Shown here one piece after another: positions 15,949 to 24,594 of a stretch of 64,000 bases of DNA. A program made the position numbers and the translations under genes. Source of the DNA: Cryobacterium suzukii (GTDB lineage: Bacteria > Actinomycetota > Actinomycetes > Actinomycetales > Microbacteriaceae); the NCBI RefSeq assembly GCF_004403185.1, contig NZ_SOHJ01000013.1, forward strand, positions 152,245 to 216,244, read 5' to 3'. How positions within the stretch are numbered: the first letter of the stretch is position 1; the number at the start of each line of letters is the position of its first letter. The notes below the pieces were generated by a model. That model made no database searches. It was not told the DNA's origin and saw only the letters and a program-made list of their open reading frames with translations.

Positions 15949-16905
15949 GTGGCTGACGGTATTGGGTTTCTGGGCGGACGGCTGCTCGTCGTCGCTTTCG
16001 AAGGCTGGAACGACGCCGGAGAGGCCGCGACGGGGGCGGTTCGCGCGCTAAAGGACTTACTCGACGTTGAGATGATCCGCGAGGTTGACCCGGAGTTGTA
16101 CTTCGACTACCAGTTCAACCGGCCGACCGTGTCAACGAACGAGGATGGCGTGCGCACTCTCGGCTGGCCGAGCGCGATCATGTACGGTCCGAAGACCCCA
16201 GGGACGCTGAGCGTTCCACTGGCGGACGACGCCGAATTGCGGGTCAGTGGAACGAATGCGGGCAATATTTTTCTGCTGATCGGTACGGAGCCGTCCCGCA
16301 GTTGGAAGAGCTTCGCCGCGGAGATACTCGACGCGGCCTTGGCCGCCGACGTCAGCGGCGTAGTCTTTTTGGGCGCCATGCTGGCTGACGTTCCGCACAC
16401 CCGCCCGATCTCAATCTTCGTCTCGAGCGATAACGCTCAGGTGCGCGCCGAACTGCAAATTGAACGCAGCAACTACGAGGGGCCGGTCGGCATACTCAGC
16501 GTGTTGTCCGATACCGCCGAGACGGTGGGAATTCCCACCCTGTCGATTTGGGCATCCGTGCCCCACTACGTGCATAACGCACCATCGCCCAAGGCGATGC
16601 TCGCATTGATCGACAAGCTCGAAGAGGTCATCGACGTGGTCATCCCCCGCGGCGCACTCGTGACCGAGGCGGCTGAGTGGGAGACCGGTATCGATGTGTT
16701 GGCAGGCGAGGACGAGGACATGGCCGCGTACATCGCCCAGCTCGAGCAGGCCAGAGACACCGTCGACTCGCCAGAGGCGAGCGGCGAGGCGATCGCCCAG
16801 GAATTCGAGAAGTACCTGCGCAAGCGCGGTACCGACGGGCGCGATGGGCGCGCAGACGGCCGGCCCGATGGCCCCGGAAGCCGACCTGACGGGCCACGGC
16901 ACTAG
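15949..16905 (+). CDS. PAC2 family protein
   Basis: PAC2 (proteasome assembly chaperone 2-like) protein of 318 residues. It contains the characteristic LLVVAFEGWNDAGEAATGAVRAL near the N-terminus and VPHYVHNAPSPKAMLALIDKLEEVIDV, followed by a charged, low-complexity C-terminus rich in Gly, Asp and Arg. Starts with GTG 15949. In actinobacteria a PAC2 gene commonly lies near mshC and the proteasome region, as it does here, but its molecular function is not established. Divergent from the HAD-trmI operon with a 58-base gap. Confidence 0.9.
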   Translation: MADGIGFLGGRLLVVAFEGWNDAGEAATGAVRALKDLLDVEMIREVDPELYFDYQFNRPTVSTNEDGVRTLGWPSAIMYGPKTPGTLSVPLADDAELRVSGTNAGNIFLLIGTEPSRSWKSFAAEILDAALAADVSGVVFLGAMLADVPHTRPISIFVSSDNAQVRAELQIERSNYEGPVGILSVLSDTAETVGIPTLSIWASVPHYVHNAPSPKAMLALIDKLEEVIDVVIPRGALVTEAAEWETGIDVLAGEDEDMAAYIAQLEQARDTVDSPEASGEAIAQEFEKYLRKRGTDGRDGRADGRPDGPGSRPDGPRH

Positions 16906-16940
16906 GAACGCAACGGGGCAGCCGAGGATTCCGCTCGGTT

Positions 16941-18233
16941 CTAGAGGGCGACGCCGAGCAGCGCGCTGATGGCACGATTCACCAGGCTCAAGTCATCGAG
17001 CTGGCCGGCGGCCGCGTCGTCGACGAGTTTCAGGGCCTCGGGCGTATTCAGGTCATGGCGGAGCGCGAGGCGCAGGGACTGCACGAGCGAAGCGGCCGCT
17101 CCAGGCGTCCCTCTGCTGGCACCGCTCTCGGCCGCGGTAACGGCCGCCGCGCCGAAGGCTCGTGACCACACGGACAGACGCGCGACGGCCTCCTCCAGAA
17201 GCGCGTCGGTCCATTCCCAGTCGGTGCGATAGTGGCGGGCCATCAGGGCCAGCCGAATGGCACGCGGGTCGATGCCCTGGGCGCGTAGTCCTGAGACCAG
17301 AACGAGATTCCCGAGCGACTTGCTCATCTTCTCACCCTGGTAGGCGACCATACCGGTGTGGCTGTAGACCCCGGCGAGCGGATGTCCGGACAGCGCCTGC
17401 GCATGCCCTGCGCTCATGTCGTGGTGCGGAAAGATCAGGTCTGAGCCGCCACCTTGCACGGTGAAGTCTGTGCCGAGTTCCTTGAGGGCGATCACCGAAC
17501 ACTCAATGTGCCAGCCGGGTCGCCCGGCGCCGACCGGAGATTCCCACGCCGGTTCCCCGGTACGGGCAGCCTTCCAGAGCAACGGGTCGAGTCGGTCGCG
17601 TTTGCCCGCCCGGTCGGGGTCTCCCCCGCGCTCGGCGAATAAGCGCAGCATGCTGTCCAGATCGAGGTTGCTCTCGTCCCCGAGCGCCCACCCGGTGCTG
17701 GCTTCGGCGGCACGAATGTCAAAGTACAGGTCAACGGCGATTGTTCCGTCTGCCCCGGCGATGGCGTCGTCCGTCTGTATCGGATAGGCCAGTCCGGCCT
17801 CCTGCAACAGGGCTACCGCGGCGGCTACCTCGTCGATGACCTCGGTCACGGCGACGAAATCATTCGGCGGAATGATGCCCAAAGCTTCCATGTCCGTGCG
17901 GAAGAGTTCAACCTGCGACTCGGCCAGGTCACGCCAGTGGACGCCGGTGGCGGTCGCCCGCTCCAGGAGCGGGTCATCGACATCCGTCACATTCTGGGCA
18001 TAGTGCACGCGGTAACCGGCGTCAATCCAGACCCGCTGTAGGGTGTCGAAGGCGAGGTACGTGTTGGCATGGCCGATGTGGGTCGCATCATAGGGTGTGA
18101 TGCCACAGACGTAGAGTCGGGCTGAAGCGAGCGGCTGGGCCAGCACCAGGCTGTCGGTTTTTGTGTCGTGGAGCCACGGGGCACTGGACTCGCCGGGGAC
18201 AGAGACAATTTCGGGTCGTTCCCATGCACGCAT
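16941..18233 (-). CDS. mshC: Cysteine:glucosaminylinositol ligase MshC (mycothiol biosynthesis)
   Basis: ATP-dependent ligase joining L-Cys to GlcN-Ins, the third pathway enzyme of mycothiol synthesis. The 430-residue protein resembles cysteinyl-tRNA synthetase: YVCGITPYDATHIGHANTY has Cys43 (zinc) and the HIGH motif at 52-55, and KMSKSLGN is the KMSKS loop. The mycothiol-specific N-terminus (MRAWERPEIVSVPG) and short C-terminus without an anticodon-binding domain separate it from CysS. A second mycothiol gene, mshA, is at 50792-52072. Confidence 0.96.
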   Translation of the reverse strand: MRAWERPEIVSVPGESSAPWLHDTKTDSLVLAQPLASARLYVCGITPYDATHIGHANTYLAFDTLQRVWIDAGYRVHYAQNVTDVDDPLLERATATGVHWRDLAESQVELFRTDMEALGIIPPNDFVAVTEVIDEVAAAVALLQEAGLAYPIQTDDAIAGADGTIAVDLYFDIRAAEASTGWALGDESNLDLDSMLRLFAERGGDPDRAGKRDRLDPLLWKAARTGEPAWESPVGAGRPGWHIECSVIALKELGTDFTVQGGGSDLIFPHHDMSAGHAQALSGHPLAGVYSHTGMVAYQGEKMSKSLGNLVLVSGLRAQGIDPRAIRLALMARHYRTDWEWTDALLEEAVARLSVWSRAFGAAAVTAAESGASRGTPGAAASLVQSLRLALRHDLNTPEALKLVDDAAAGQLDDLSLVNRAISALLGVAL

Positions 18234-18306
18234 ACTTCAAGCCTAGCTTCGATGCAGTGGTGGGTTGGCGACCCGTCGTCGATGCGGCCACCGTTTGGTG
18301 AGCCGA

Positions 18307-19161
18307 CTAGGCGGAAATGACGTTCGTTCCCAGGAGCACGAACAGTACGATGCCCAGCAGGATGCGATAGATCACGAATGGCAGAAAACTGCGTCGCGAA
18401 ATGTAGTTCATGAAGAACGCGATCACGGCGAGGCCCACAACAAAGGCAACAATTGTTGCCACCAGGGTTTCAAGCGGTCCGAAAATTTCGGGGGTGCACG
18501 TGGTCGCACCCGCCAGACACGGATCGGCGACCGACTTGTACACCTGATAGAAGCCGCTGCCGAGCACGGCGGGAATGGCCAGCAGGAACGCATACCGGGC
18601 CGCTGCTGCGCGTTCGTAGCCGAGGAACAGCCCGGCAGTGATGGTGCCGCCCGACCGCGACACCCCGGGGATGAGTGCGAGCGCCTGGGCGACCCCGTAG
18701 ATCGCGCCGTGGCCGACGGTGATGTCCTGCAACTGACGCCTTTTGGCCCCGACGTGGTCGGCAATTCCCAGCAGAACACCGAAGACGATGAGCATGGTGG
18801 CCGTGATCCAGAGCGAACGCAGCACGGTTTCAATCTGGTTCTGGAACAGCAGTCCGAGAGCGATGATGGGCAGTGAGCCCAGGATGATCAGCCACCCGAG
18901 GCGGGCGTCGGGATCCGTGCGGGCGACTCGGCCGGTGAGCGATTTCGCCCACTGGCCGATGATGCGCACGATGTCACGCCAGAAGAAGATGATGACGGCC
19001 GTTTCGGTGCCGATCTGGGTGATGGCCGTGAAACGAGCCCCGGGGTCTTCACCGGTGCCGAGAAACTGGCCGACGATCGTGATGTGCGCGCTCGACGACA
19101 CCGGAAGGAACTCGGTCAACCCCTGAACGAGGCCCAGAATGATCGCATTCAGAAAGTCCAC
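18307..19161 (-). CDS. uppP: Undecaprenyl-diphosphate phosphatase UppP
   Basis: Integral membrane phosphatase recycling undecaprenyl pyrophosphate, the lipid carrier of wall synthesis, and conferring bacitracin tolerance. The 284-residue protein begins [26 protein letters not shown], which carries the [10 protein letters not shown] motif, and contains the second signature PGVSRSGGT. About eight membrane spans are visible. Start is GTG. A neighbouring mshC-uppP-M20 peptidase order also occurs in mycobacteria. Confidence 0.96.
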   Translation of the reverse strand: MDFLNAIILGLVQGLTEFLPVSSSAHITIVGQFLGTGEDPGARFTAITQIGTETAVIIFFWRDIVRIIGQWAKSLTGRVARTDPDARLGWLIILGSLPIIALGLLFQNQIETVLRSLWITATMLIVFGVLLGIADHVGAKRRQLQDITVGHGAIYGVAQALALIPGVSRSGGTITAGLFLGYERAAAARYAFLLAIPAVLGSGFYQVYKSVADPCLAGATTCTPEIFGPLETLVATIVAFVVGLAVIAFFMNYISRRSFLPFVIYRILLGIVLFVLLGTNVISA

Positions 19162-19234
19162 ACGCTTCGCTTCCTCGGATTACTCAAATACTTAGGTACC
19201 GGCGCCCCACGGTTTCGGGCGGCGCCTCACAGCT

Positions 19235-20602
19235 TCAATATTGTGACAGCAGGTCGGTCAAAACCTGCCTGCCAAACACTAGTGCGTCGAGCGGTACCCG
19301 CTCGTCCACTCCGTGAAACATTGCCGGAAAGTCCAAGTCGTCCGGGAGGCGAAGCGGCGCAAAACCGTAGCCCTTGATGCCCAGGGTGCTGAGCGCCTTA
19401 TTGTCCGTTCCCGCCGACAGCAGGTACGGAAGTACCGGCGCGCCGGGGTCATGGCGTTCCAGGGTGCTCACGACCGCTTCGATCAGCGGCCCGCTGAATC
19501 CAGTCTCCAGACCGATATCGCGGTGCATGGTGACGATTTCGATGTCAGCGCCGACAATCTCCTGAATCTGGGAGAGCACGAGGTCTTCCTCGCCTGGTAG
19601 CGAGCGGATGTCGATGAGGGCCTCTGCTGTGTCGGGGATGACGTTGTGCTTGTAGCCGGCGGTGAGGCCGGTCGGGTTCGCCGTCGTGCGCAGGCTGGCC
19701 TGGATGAAGCCAGACGCCGTGCCGGTCGCCAGAGCGAGCTCGTCTGGGCCGACCCGTTGCGGATCAACATTGAGAATGCGGGCTATTTCGCCGAGTAGTT
19801 GTTCGGTCGTGTCGGTCAGCCGAATGGGCCATTCGTAGCGCCCGAGTTTCGCCACGGCCTCCGCGAGCCGAGTGATGGCGTTGCTGGGGTGCATCCGGGA
19901 GCCGTGCCCTGCCTCGCCGCGGGCAACCAGCTTGACCCAGATCAGCGCCTTCTCCCCGGTCTGCAGGAGGTAGGCACGTTTACCGCCGAGCGTGATGGAG
20001 TATCCACCCACCTCACTGATCGCTTCGGTGGCTCCGTCAAACAGGTGCGGATGCTCGTGAACAAGAAAGTGTGAGCCGAGCACGCCGCCCGCCTCCTCGT
20101 CGGCGAAAAAGGCGATGACGAGGTCACGCTCTGGCGCGCCATTGGCACTGATCACGTCCTGCAGAGAGGCCAAAATCATAGCGTCCATGTTTTTCATGTC
20201 GACAGCGCCTCGCCCCCACAGCAGACCGTCCTTGATGACGCCGCCAAACGGGTCGACGCTCCAGTTGGCCGCATCGGCCGGCACGACATCAAGATGACCG
20301 TGCACGACCAGAGCTGGCCGGGAGGCATCGCGGCCCCTGACCCGGGCGATAACGCTGGTTCGGCCCGGTTCGGAATCGAAGAGTTCGGGCTTCAGCCCGA
20401 GGCCTCGCAGCTTCTCTGCGACGTACTCCGCGGCCTCCGTTTCGCCGTTGGAACGGCCCTCACCATAGTTCGTGGTGTCGAAACGGATGAGATCACGCGC
20501 GATTTCGGCGGTCAGGTCAAGTTTTTGAGGTTCATCTGCGGGTGACGTTCCGTCTGAATCAGCGGATCTTGCGGCCGGGTGCACGTTCGGAATGGAAGGC
20601 AT
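19235..20602 (-). CDS. M20/M25/M40 family metallo-peptidase
   Basis: Zinc aminoacylase/carboxypeptidase-type hydrolase of 455 residues. Metal ligands are recognisable in VVHGHLDVVPA (His-x-Asp), WGRGAVDMKNMDA (bridging Asp), FFADEEAGG (catalytic Glu pair) and a C-terminal His in PAMFHGVDERVPLD. The dimerisation domain lies between about residues 210 and 340. ATG 20602 is preferred to the TTG two codons upstream. No signal peptide, so cytoplasmic. Substrate (dipeptides, N-acyl amino acids) not defined. Confidence 0.9.
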   Translation of the reverse strand: MPSIPNVHPAARSADSDGTSPADEPQKLDLTAEIARDLIRFDTTNYGEGRSNGETEAAEYVAEKLRGLGLKPELFDSEPGRTSVIARVRGRDASRPALVVHGHLDVVPADAANWSVDPFGGVIKDGLLWGRGAVDMKNMDAMILASLQDVISANGAPERDLVIAFFADEEAGGVLGSHFLVHEHPHLFDGATEAISEVGGYSITLGGKRAYLLQTGEKALIWVKLVARGEAGHGSRMHPSNAITRLAEAVAKLGRYEWPIRLTDTTEQLLGEIARILNVDPQRVGPDELALATGTASGFIQASLRTTANPTGLTAGYKHNVIPDTAEALIDIRSLPGEEDLVLSQIQEIVGADIEIVTMHRDIGLETGFSGPLIEAVVSTLERHDPGAPVLPYLLSAGTDNKALSTLGIKGYGFAPLRLPDDLDFPAMFHGVDERVPLDALVFGRQVLTDLLSQY

Positions 20603-20708
20603 GGTCAAACGCTACCCGTCGTTGCCGGAGGAGGCGACACAACGCCGGTTCTAATCCGTGCTAAGTTATTACCTCGGCAGCCGGTTCATTCGGAGGCCGT
20701 TTCACCCA

Positions 20709-20793
20709 GTCCGGGTGGCGGAATTGGTAGACGCGCTGGCTTGAGGTGCCAGTGCCCGTTAAGGGCGTGTGGGTTCAATTCCCATCTCGGACA
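20709..20793 (+). tRNA. tRNA-Leu (anticodon GAG)
   Basis: Class II tRNA of 85 bases. The acceptor stem GTCCGGG (20709-20715) pairs with CTCGGAC (20786-20792) with one G-U. The anticodon arm is CTGGC-TTGAGGT-GCCAG with anticodon GAG, which reads CUC and CUU. A long variable arm (TGCCCGTTAAGGGCG) marks a Leu/Ser-type tRNA, and the T arm is GTGGG-TTCAATT-CCCAT. The terminal CCA is not encoded. No integrase or duplicated 3' end suggests use as an attachment site. Confidence 0.96.
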
Positions 20794-20839
20794 CGGAGAT
20801 TTCTTTCGAGAGATCAACGAGGACTGGTTGAGACAGTTC

Positions 20840-20877
20840 ACAAGGCCGGATCCATTGGATCCGGCCTTGTCTCGTTA
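20840..20877 (+). terminator. Terminator after tRNA-Leu
   Basis: Perfect 14-bp stem, ACAAGGCCGGATCC and its complement (20840-20853 and 20857-20870), with a 3-base ATT loop, followed by CTCGTTAAT. It lies 47 bases after the tRNA. Confidence 0.8.
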
Positions 20878-20915
20878 ATCGATACCGGTGCTCCGGACTC
20901 GATTGGGGCGCAAAT

Positions 20916-21770
20916 TCACGACAGGATGTCCTTGGTCACGAATCGGCTGTACGCGAGGGCCCCAAAGACGGCCAGGTAGCACAACTGGACAATCGCGTTT
21001 TGGCCGAACGAGGCAAGGTCGAGGGGCTGCCGCAGCAGGTCGGCGAAACCGAGCCAGTAATGGCTGAACAGCCAGGGGTGTAGCCAGGCCAATTGCGGAA
21101 TGATATCGAGGATCTGCGCGGCGACGCTCACCACGATCGTTGCGGCCATGGCCCCTACCGGAACGTCGGTGAGCGTGGAGATGAACAGCCCGATCATGGA
21201 CAGGCCGAGTAGGGACACGGTGACGTAGGCGGCCACGAACAGTGAGCGTAACAGCGACTCGCTCACGCTGATGGTGTCACCGGACAGCAGCGTCACGGGC
21301 CCGACCGGAAACAGGGCCGCCCCGATCAGAGCTCCGGTGACGGTGAGAGTCAGTGTCGCCACGAGGCAGAACAGGGCTGCTCCGGCGTACTTGACCAGTA
21401 GTAGCCGCACCCGGCCAGCCGGTGCAACGAGCAGGTAGCGTAGGGTTCCGAGGCCAGCCTCCCCGGCAATCGTGTCTCCGGCGACCACACCGACGGTGAG
21501 GGGTAGAAAGAGCGGAACAGCGACGACCATTGCGGTAAAGCCGACGAACAGACCGTTCTGAGTCACTCGATCAAGGAACGGCGGCCCCTCCCCCGGATTC
21601 AGCGTCGACGAAGATAGCCGTACGGCGACGGCGAGCAGGATCGGTATGAGCGCCACGGCGACCAACATCGCCCAGGTGCGGCGGCGGCGAAACAGCACCG
21701 AAATTTCGGAACCGAGCAGTGCCCATCCGCTCCCGCGACGCTCCGCTGGCGCAACGTCATTGGACGACAT
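20916..21770 (-). CDS. ABC-2 type transporter permease
   Basis: Membrane subunit of an ABC exporter, 284 residues. About six hydrophobic spans are visible: one near residues 30-50 (MLVAVALIPILLAVAVRL), then pairs in the middle and C-terminal parts. The LAGDTIAGEAGLGTLRYLLVAP region is the typical ABC-2 coupling segment. ATG 21770 overlaps the ATPase stop (21757) by 14 bases, with GGAGGG before it, so the pair is translationally coupled. Cargo unknown; the upstream LolA-like protein hints at a lipid or lipoprotein-linked substrate (inference). Confidence 0.88.
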   Translation of the reverse strand: MSSNDVAPAERRGSGWALLGSEISVLFRRRRTWAMLVAVALIPILLAVAVRLSSSTLNPGEGPPFLDRVTQNGLFVGFTAMVVAVPLFLPLTVGVVAGDTIAGEAGLGTLRYLLVAPAGRVRLLLVKYAGAALFCLVATLTLTVTGALIGAALFPVGPVTLLSGDTISVSESLLRSLFVAAYVTVSLLGLSMIGLFISTLTDVPVGAMAATIVVSVAAQILDIIPQLAWLHPWLFSHYWLGFADLLRQPLDLASFGQNAIVQLCYLAVFGALAYSRFVTKDILS

Positions 21771-22770
21771 CAAAACCCTCCCCGGTCAAGGCAACGAACC
21801 GTTCCTCCAGGCTGGGCTCCTCGACCGCGAAACCGCGGATGCGCACCCCGCCGGCTACCAGCGCAGTCACGATGGCCTCAGGCTGCACGCGCGTACCGAC
21901 GAGTGGCGCAATCACGATCGGATCACCGGCATCGCCCGCGGCACGTTGCGGCGTCAACCCGAGACGGGTGAGAACGCTCATCGCGGCGATGGTGTCCGGT
22001 GTACGCACGCGAACCCGCGTCTCACCGACCTGCCGGAGCGCCGCGAGAGTGCCCTGGGCGACGATACTGCCGGCGCTCATTACCGCGGCATGCGTGCACA
22101 TCTGCTCGACCTCGGCGAGCAGATGGCTGGAGACGAACACGGTCGTTCCCTCGGCCGCCAGGGAATGCACGAGGCTGCGCACCTCCCGGGTGCCCTGGGG
22201 GTCGAGCCCGTTGGTGGGTTCATCGAGCACGAGGAGGTCCCTCGGCAGCAGGAGGGCGTTGGCGATGCCGAGCCGCTGCTTCATGCCGAGTGAATACGCG
22301 TGCACCTTCTTGCCGGCTGCGTGGCCGAGTCCCACCCGTTCCAGGGCTAGCTGCACCCGGGAACGACGCGTGCTGGTCGGCGCGTATCGGTCTGCCGTGT
22401 CGAGCCGGCTCAGGTTTGCGGCACCGGAGAGGAAGGGATAGAACGCCGGACCCTCGACGAGTGCACCCACCCTGGGCAGCACGTCGTGCAATCGGTCGGG
22501 CATGGTCTGCCCGAGGAGACTGATCGTGCCGCTCGTCGCCTGGGTGAGTGCCAGAAGCATTCGAATGGTCGTGGTCTTGCCCGAACCGTTCGGGCCGAGA
22601 AAGCCAAAGACACTGCCGCGAGGAACGGCGAGGTCGATGCCGTTCACGGCATTGTGCGTACCAAACCGTTTTGTCAAACCCCGGCTTCCGATCGCCAAGT
22701 TGTCGATCGGAAAGGACTCGATCGGCAAATTCCCGATCGGCGGGTCGAGAGCCGGGGTATCGCCTGTCAC
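21757..22770 (-). CDS. ABC transporter ATP-binding protein with repeat-encoded N-terminus
   Basis: ATPase subunit of an ABC-2 exporter. Walker A is GPNGSGKTT, the signature is in YSLGMKQRLGIANALLL, Walker B is LLVLDEPTNGLDP, and the H-loop is VFVSSHLLAEVEQ. The conserved domain only begins at AIGSRGLTKRFG, and the start is uncertain. I give GTG 22770 (337 residues); the frame is open up to TTG 22953 inside the preceding gene, and two TTG codons near 22730 and 22700 are also possible. None has a clear ribosome-binding site. The segment before the core is made of 15-bp repeat units in frame, giving pentapeptides such as NLPIE, SFPID and NLAIG. Confidence 0.85.
   Translation of the reverse strand: MTGDTPALDPPIGNLPIESFPIDNLAIGSRGLTKRFGTHNAVNGIDLAVPRGSVFGFLGPNGSGKTTTIRMLLALTQATSGTISLLGQTMPDRLHDVLPRVGALVEGPAFYPFLSGAANLSRLDTADRYAPTSTRRSRVQLALERVGLGHAAGKKVHAYSLGMKQRLGIANALLLPRDLLVLDEPTNGLDPQGTREVRSLVHSLAAEGTTVFVSSHLLAEVEQMCTHAAVMSAGSIVAQGTLAALRQVGETRVRVRTPDTIAAMSVLTRLGLTPQRAAGDAGDPIVIAPLVGTRVQPEAIVTALVAGGVRIRGFAVEEPSLEERFVALTGEGFDVVQ
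22690..22749. repeat. Degenerate 15-bp tandem repeat (four GATCG-starting units)
   Basis: Four consecutive 15-base units each begin GATCGS (starts 22690, 22705, 22720, 22735). They lie in frame in the 5' part of the ABC ATPase gene, where they would encode five-residue repeats. Confidence 0.75.
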
Positions 22771-22795
22771 AGCGTCTTGTGCGTCAGGGAAATGG

Positions 22796-22879
22796 GCACA
22801 GCGGGAAAAGGCACAGCGGGAATAGGCACAGCGGGAATAGGCACAGCGGGAATAGGTACAGCGGGAATAGGTACAGCGG
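22796..22879. repeat. 15-bp tandem repeat GCACAGCGGGAATAG, five copies plus a partial
   Basis: Units start at 22796, 22811, 22826, 22841 and 22856, with a partial unit at 22871-22879. Differences are few (one AAAAG for AATAG, two GTACAG for GCACAG). The array fills the gap between the stop of the LolA-like gene (22886) and the ABC ATPase. In the ATPase frame it is open and would read SRCAY-type pentapeptides. Confidence 0.95.
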
Positions 22880-22885
22880 CCAAGA

Positions 22886-24016
22886 TCACTCCGCGGCCGC
22901 CTGGAGCTGGGCAAGCGGCACAGCACCGGCGAAGATCCGACCGTCGCTGGCAAGGAAGACCGTCACGAGGGATGCTGTCAGGGCGCGGCCACCGTCGACG
23001 CTGACCATGAGTTGTTCGATTAGGGGATTGTCGTTCAGTTCGGCTGGTACGGCGACGGCAGGCAGTTCAACGACGGTGGACCATCCGGTTCCGGTGACGA
23101 CGGGAGCGACATCCGCTGCCCTCATGTGATCACCGCGCGGTGCATCGGGCCGGGCCGGCACGGACTGCTCCGTCACCGTTGCCGTCGCCGGCGGCACAAA
23201 GTCGAATCGGCTGGCGTTCACAGCCGCGAAGTCGATGGTGGTGAAAGCGATTTGCAGCGCCGGCGCACTCTGGCCCCTGGCCAGAACGGTCACCTCGAGT
23301 GGAAGGCCGGTCTCGGAGTCGACCGCGATCGAAACAGAGGCGACGAGCGTTTCGGCAGTTCTCGGCGTCAGCAGCAATTGATAGGCGCTGCGCCCGGCAA
23401 CCTGGGCATCAGGGCCGACCTCGACCGCTGTGCTGGGGTCGAGCGCGGCGAGAAACCGCTCCGCGAGCAGAGCCGGCGTAGAGAGGTCGGTCGGAAGTTG
23501 AGCTTGGAGCTTCGCGAACTTCGTCTGCGCGGAAGCGGCGAGATCAGCCGGAGCGCTCAGGTGCGTTGCTTCATTGGTGTTCGAGTCGTAATACCAGAGC
23601 TCGTTGCCGTTACGGATAAGGTCCCGTTCCGCCATCCGGTCCTTAATCTGCACGCGGGACTGTGCCTCGCCGCCGACGTACACGCGGAACTCATGGGAGC
23701 CACTCAGCAGTTCGAGGGCCGTTCTCAGGGCATCGGCCGACGACATTCCAGATCCGGAATCGCTTGTGTCTGTCGGCATAGACCCGGCCATGCCCGCGCT
23801 CACATCGAGACTGGGCAGGCCAAGATCAGACGATTGGACGACACTTCCGGAGAAGGCCGACACCGTACTGTCGTTGACCAGCTGAAGAACCTGTTCAGCC
23901 GTTTTGTCTGGCAGGTCAACGGCGGCACCGGCCTGAAGCGGCACGGCAATGACTGCGGCGATAACGACCGCCGGTACGACACAGGCTGGGAGCCATTTCA
24001 AGAAATTGCGAGACAT
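22886..24016 (-). CDS. Secreted LolA-like protein (lipoprotein-carrier fold) of ABC cassette
   Basis: Protein of 376 residues with a signal peptide or N-terminal anchor (WLPACVVPAVVIAAVIAVPLQAGA), no lipobox Cys after it. The middle resembles the LolA/outer-membrane-lipoprotein-sorting fold: AEQVLQLVNDS at the mature N-terminus, RNGNELWYYDSNTNEATHL (the usual W-Y-D strand) and TGLPLEVTVLARGQSAPALQIAFTTIDF in part. Actinobacteria have no LolB pathway, so a role in lipid or lipoprotein handling is inferred. It lies upstream of an ABC-2 ATPase and permease on the same strand, separated from them by a 15-bp tandem repeat. Confidence 0.8.
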   Translation of the reverse strand: MSRNFLKWLPACVVPAVVIAAVIAVPLQAGAAVDLPDKTAEQVLQLVNDSTVSAFSGSVVQSSDLGLPSLDVSAGMAGSMPTDTSDSGSGMSSADALRTALELLSGSHEFRVYVGGEAQSRVQIKDRMAERDLIRNGNELWYYDSNTNEATHLSAPADLAASAQTKFAKLQAQLPTDLSTPALLAERFLAALDPSTAVEVGPDAQVAGRSAYQLLLTPRTAETLVASVSIAVDSETGLPLEVTVLARGQSAPALQIAFTTIDFAAVNASRFDFVPPATATVTEQSVPARPDAPRGDHMRAADVAPVVTGTGWSTVVELPAVAVPAELNDNPLIEQLMVSVDGGRALTASLVTVFLASDGRIFAGAVPLAQLQAAAE

Positions 24017-24119
24017 ATTTCAACGACCCGCTGGGTTCAGGTTCATACCGTGATCGTACGCCCCACGTGGCACCCATCGGCGGCGCGATCAGCGTATTTT
24101 CAGCAGTTCGGAGGGTTTG

Positions 24120-24500
24120 TCAGTTGAATTCGCGTGGGCTCAAGGCCTCGTCGGTGATGCCGATGAACTGGCTTCCAATACCGTCGCACTCGGTGCGGCC
24201 CATTCCGGTGGCCGGTTCGGGCAACTCGTCGAAACCGTGATTGGAGCAGGTGATGTAGGTGAACGTCGGCCACCATTTCTTTGGACGCACGGCTTCGGTG
24301 TACCCACAGATGCTGCAGGTGAGCTGCACCCAGACGGGTTTCTTGCCGGTGCGATTGGCGCGCGACTGCACCAGCCAAACCGGCGGCTCGGCCTCGAGTT
24401 TAGCCAGCTGGCCCTCGCTGAGGCGCGAGGGAATCCCGTGACGTGCCGCCATTTCCAGCGGGATATCCAGGCGCAGTGCTACTTCTCGTCGCGTAATCAT
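24120..24500 (-). CDS. Hypothetical protein with CxxC/CxxH zinc-ribbon-like motif
   Basis: Unrecognised 126-residue protein. An N-terminal helix-turn-helix-like segment (ITRREVALRLDIPLEMAARHGIP) precedes LSEGQLAKLEAEPPVWLVQSRAN, and then CSICGYTE and TYITCSNHGFDELP, which could bind zinc through Cys-x2-Cys and Cys-x2-His. The phrase around [18 protein letters not shown] recalls the DUF5997 family, but this is only an impression. ATG 24500 is chosen; GTG 24503 and TTG 24509 lie just upstream. No function assigned. Confidence 0.65.
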   Translation of the reverse strand: MITRREVALRLDIPLEMAARHGIPSRLSEGQLAKLEAEPPVWLVQSRANRTGKKPVWVQLTCSICGYTEAVRPKKWWPTFTYITCSNHGFDELPEPATGMGRTECDGIGSQFIGITDEALSPREFN

Positions 24501-24594
24501 CACAGACAACGATAAGCGCTCGCGTGCCTGGGCGCAGCATCTCCTGGCCGATCGATGCCGGAATCTCTTCTACCTGTTATGGGACAATGGCGAA

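Noticed and set aside
20709..20793. tRNA-Leu as integration site
   Set aside because: No integrase, no duplicated 3' end and no atypical region next to it.
22796..22879. Regular 15-bp repeats as a possible CRISPR array
   Set aside because: Units are directly abutting with no spacers, far too short, and no cas genes are near.
22770..22953. TTG 22953 as start of the ABC ATPase
   Set aside because: No ribosome-binding site, and it would overlap the end of the LolA-like gene by 68 bases; a downstream start is more likely although the frame is open.
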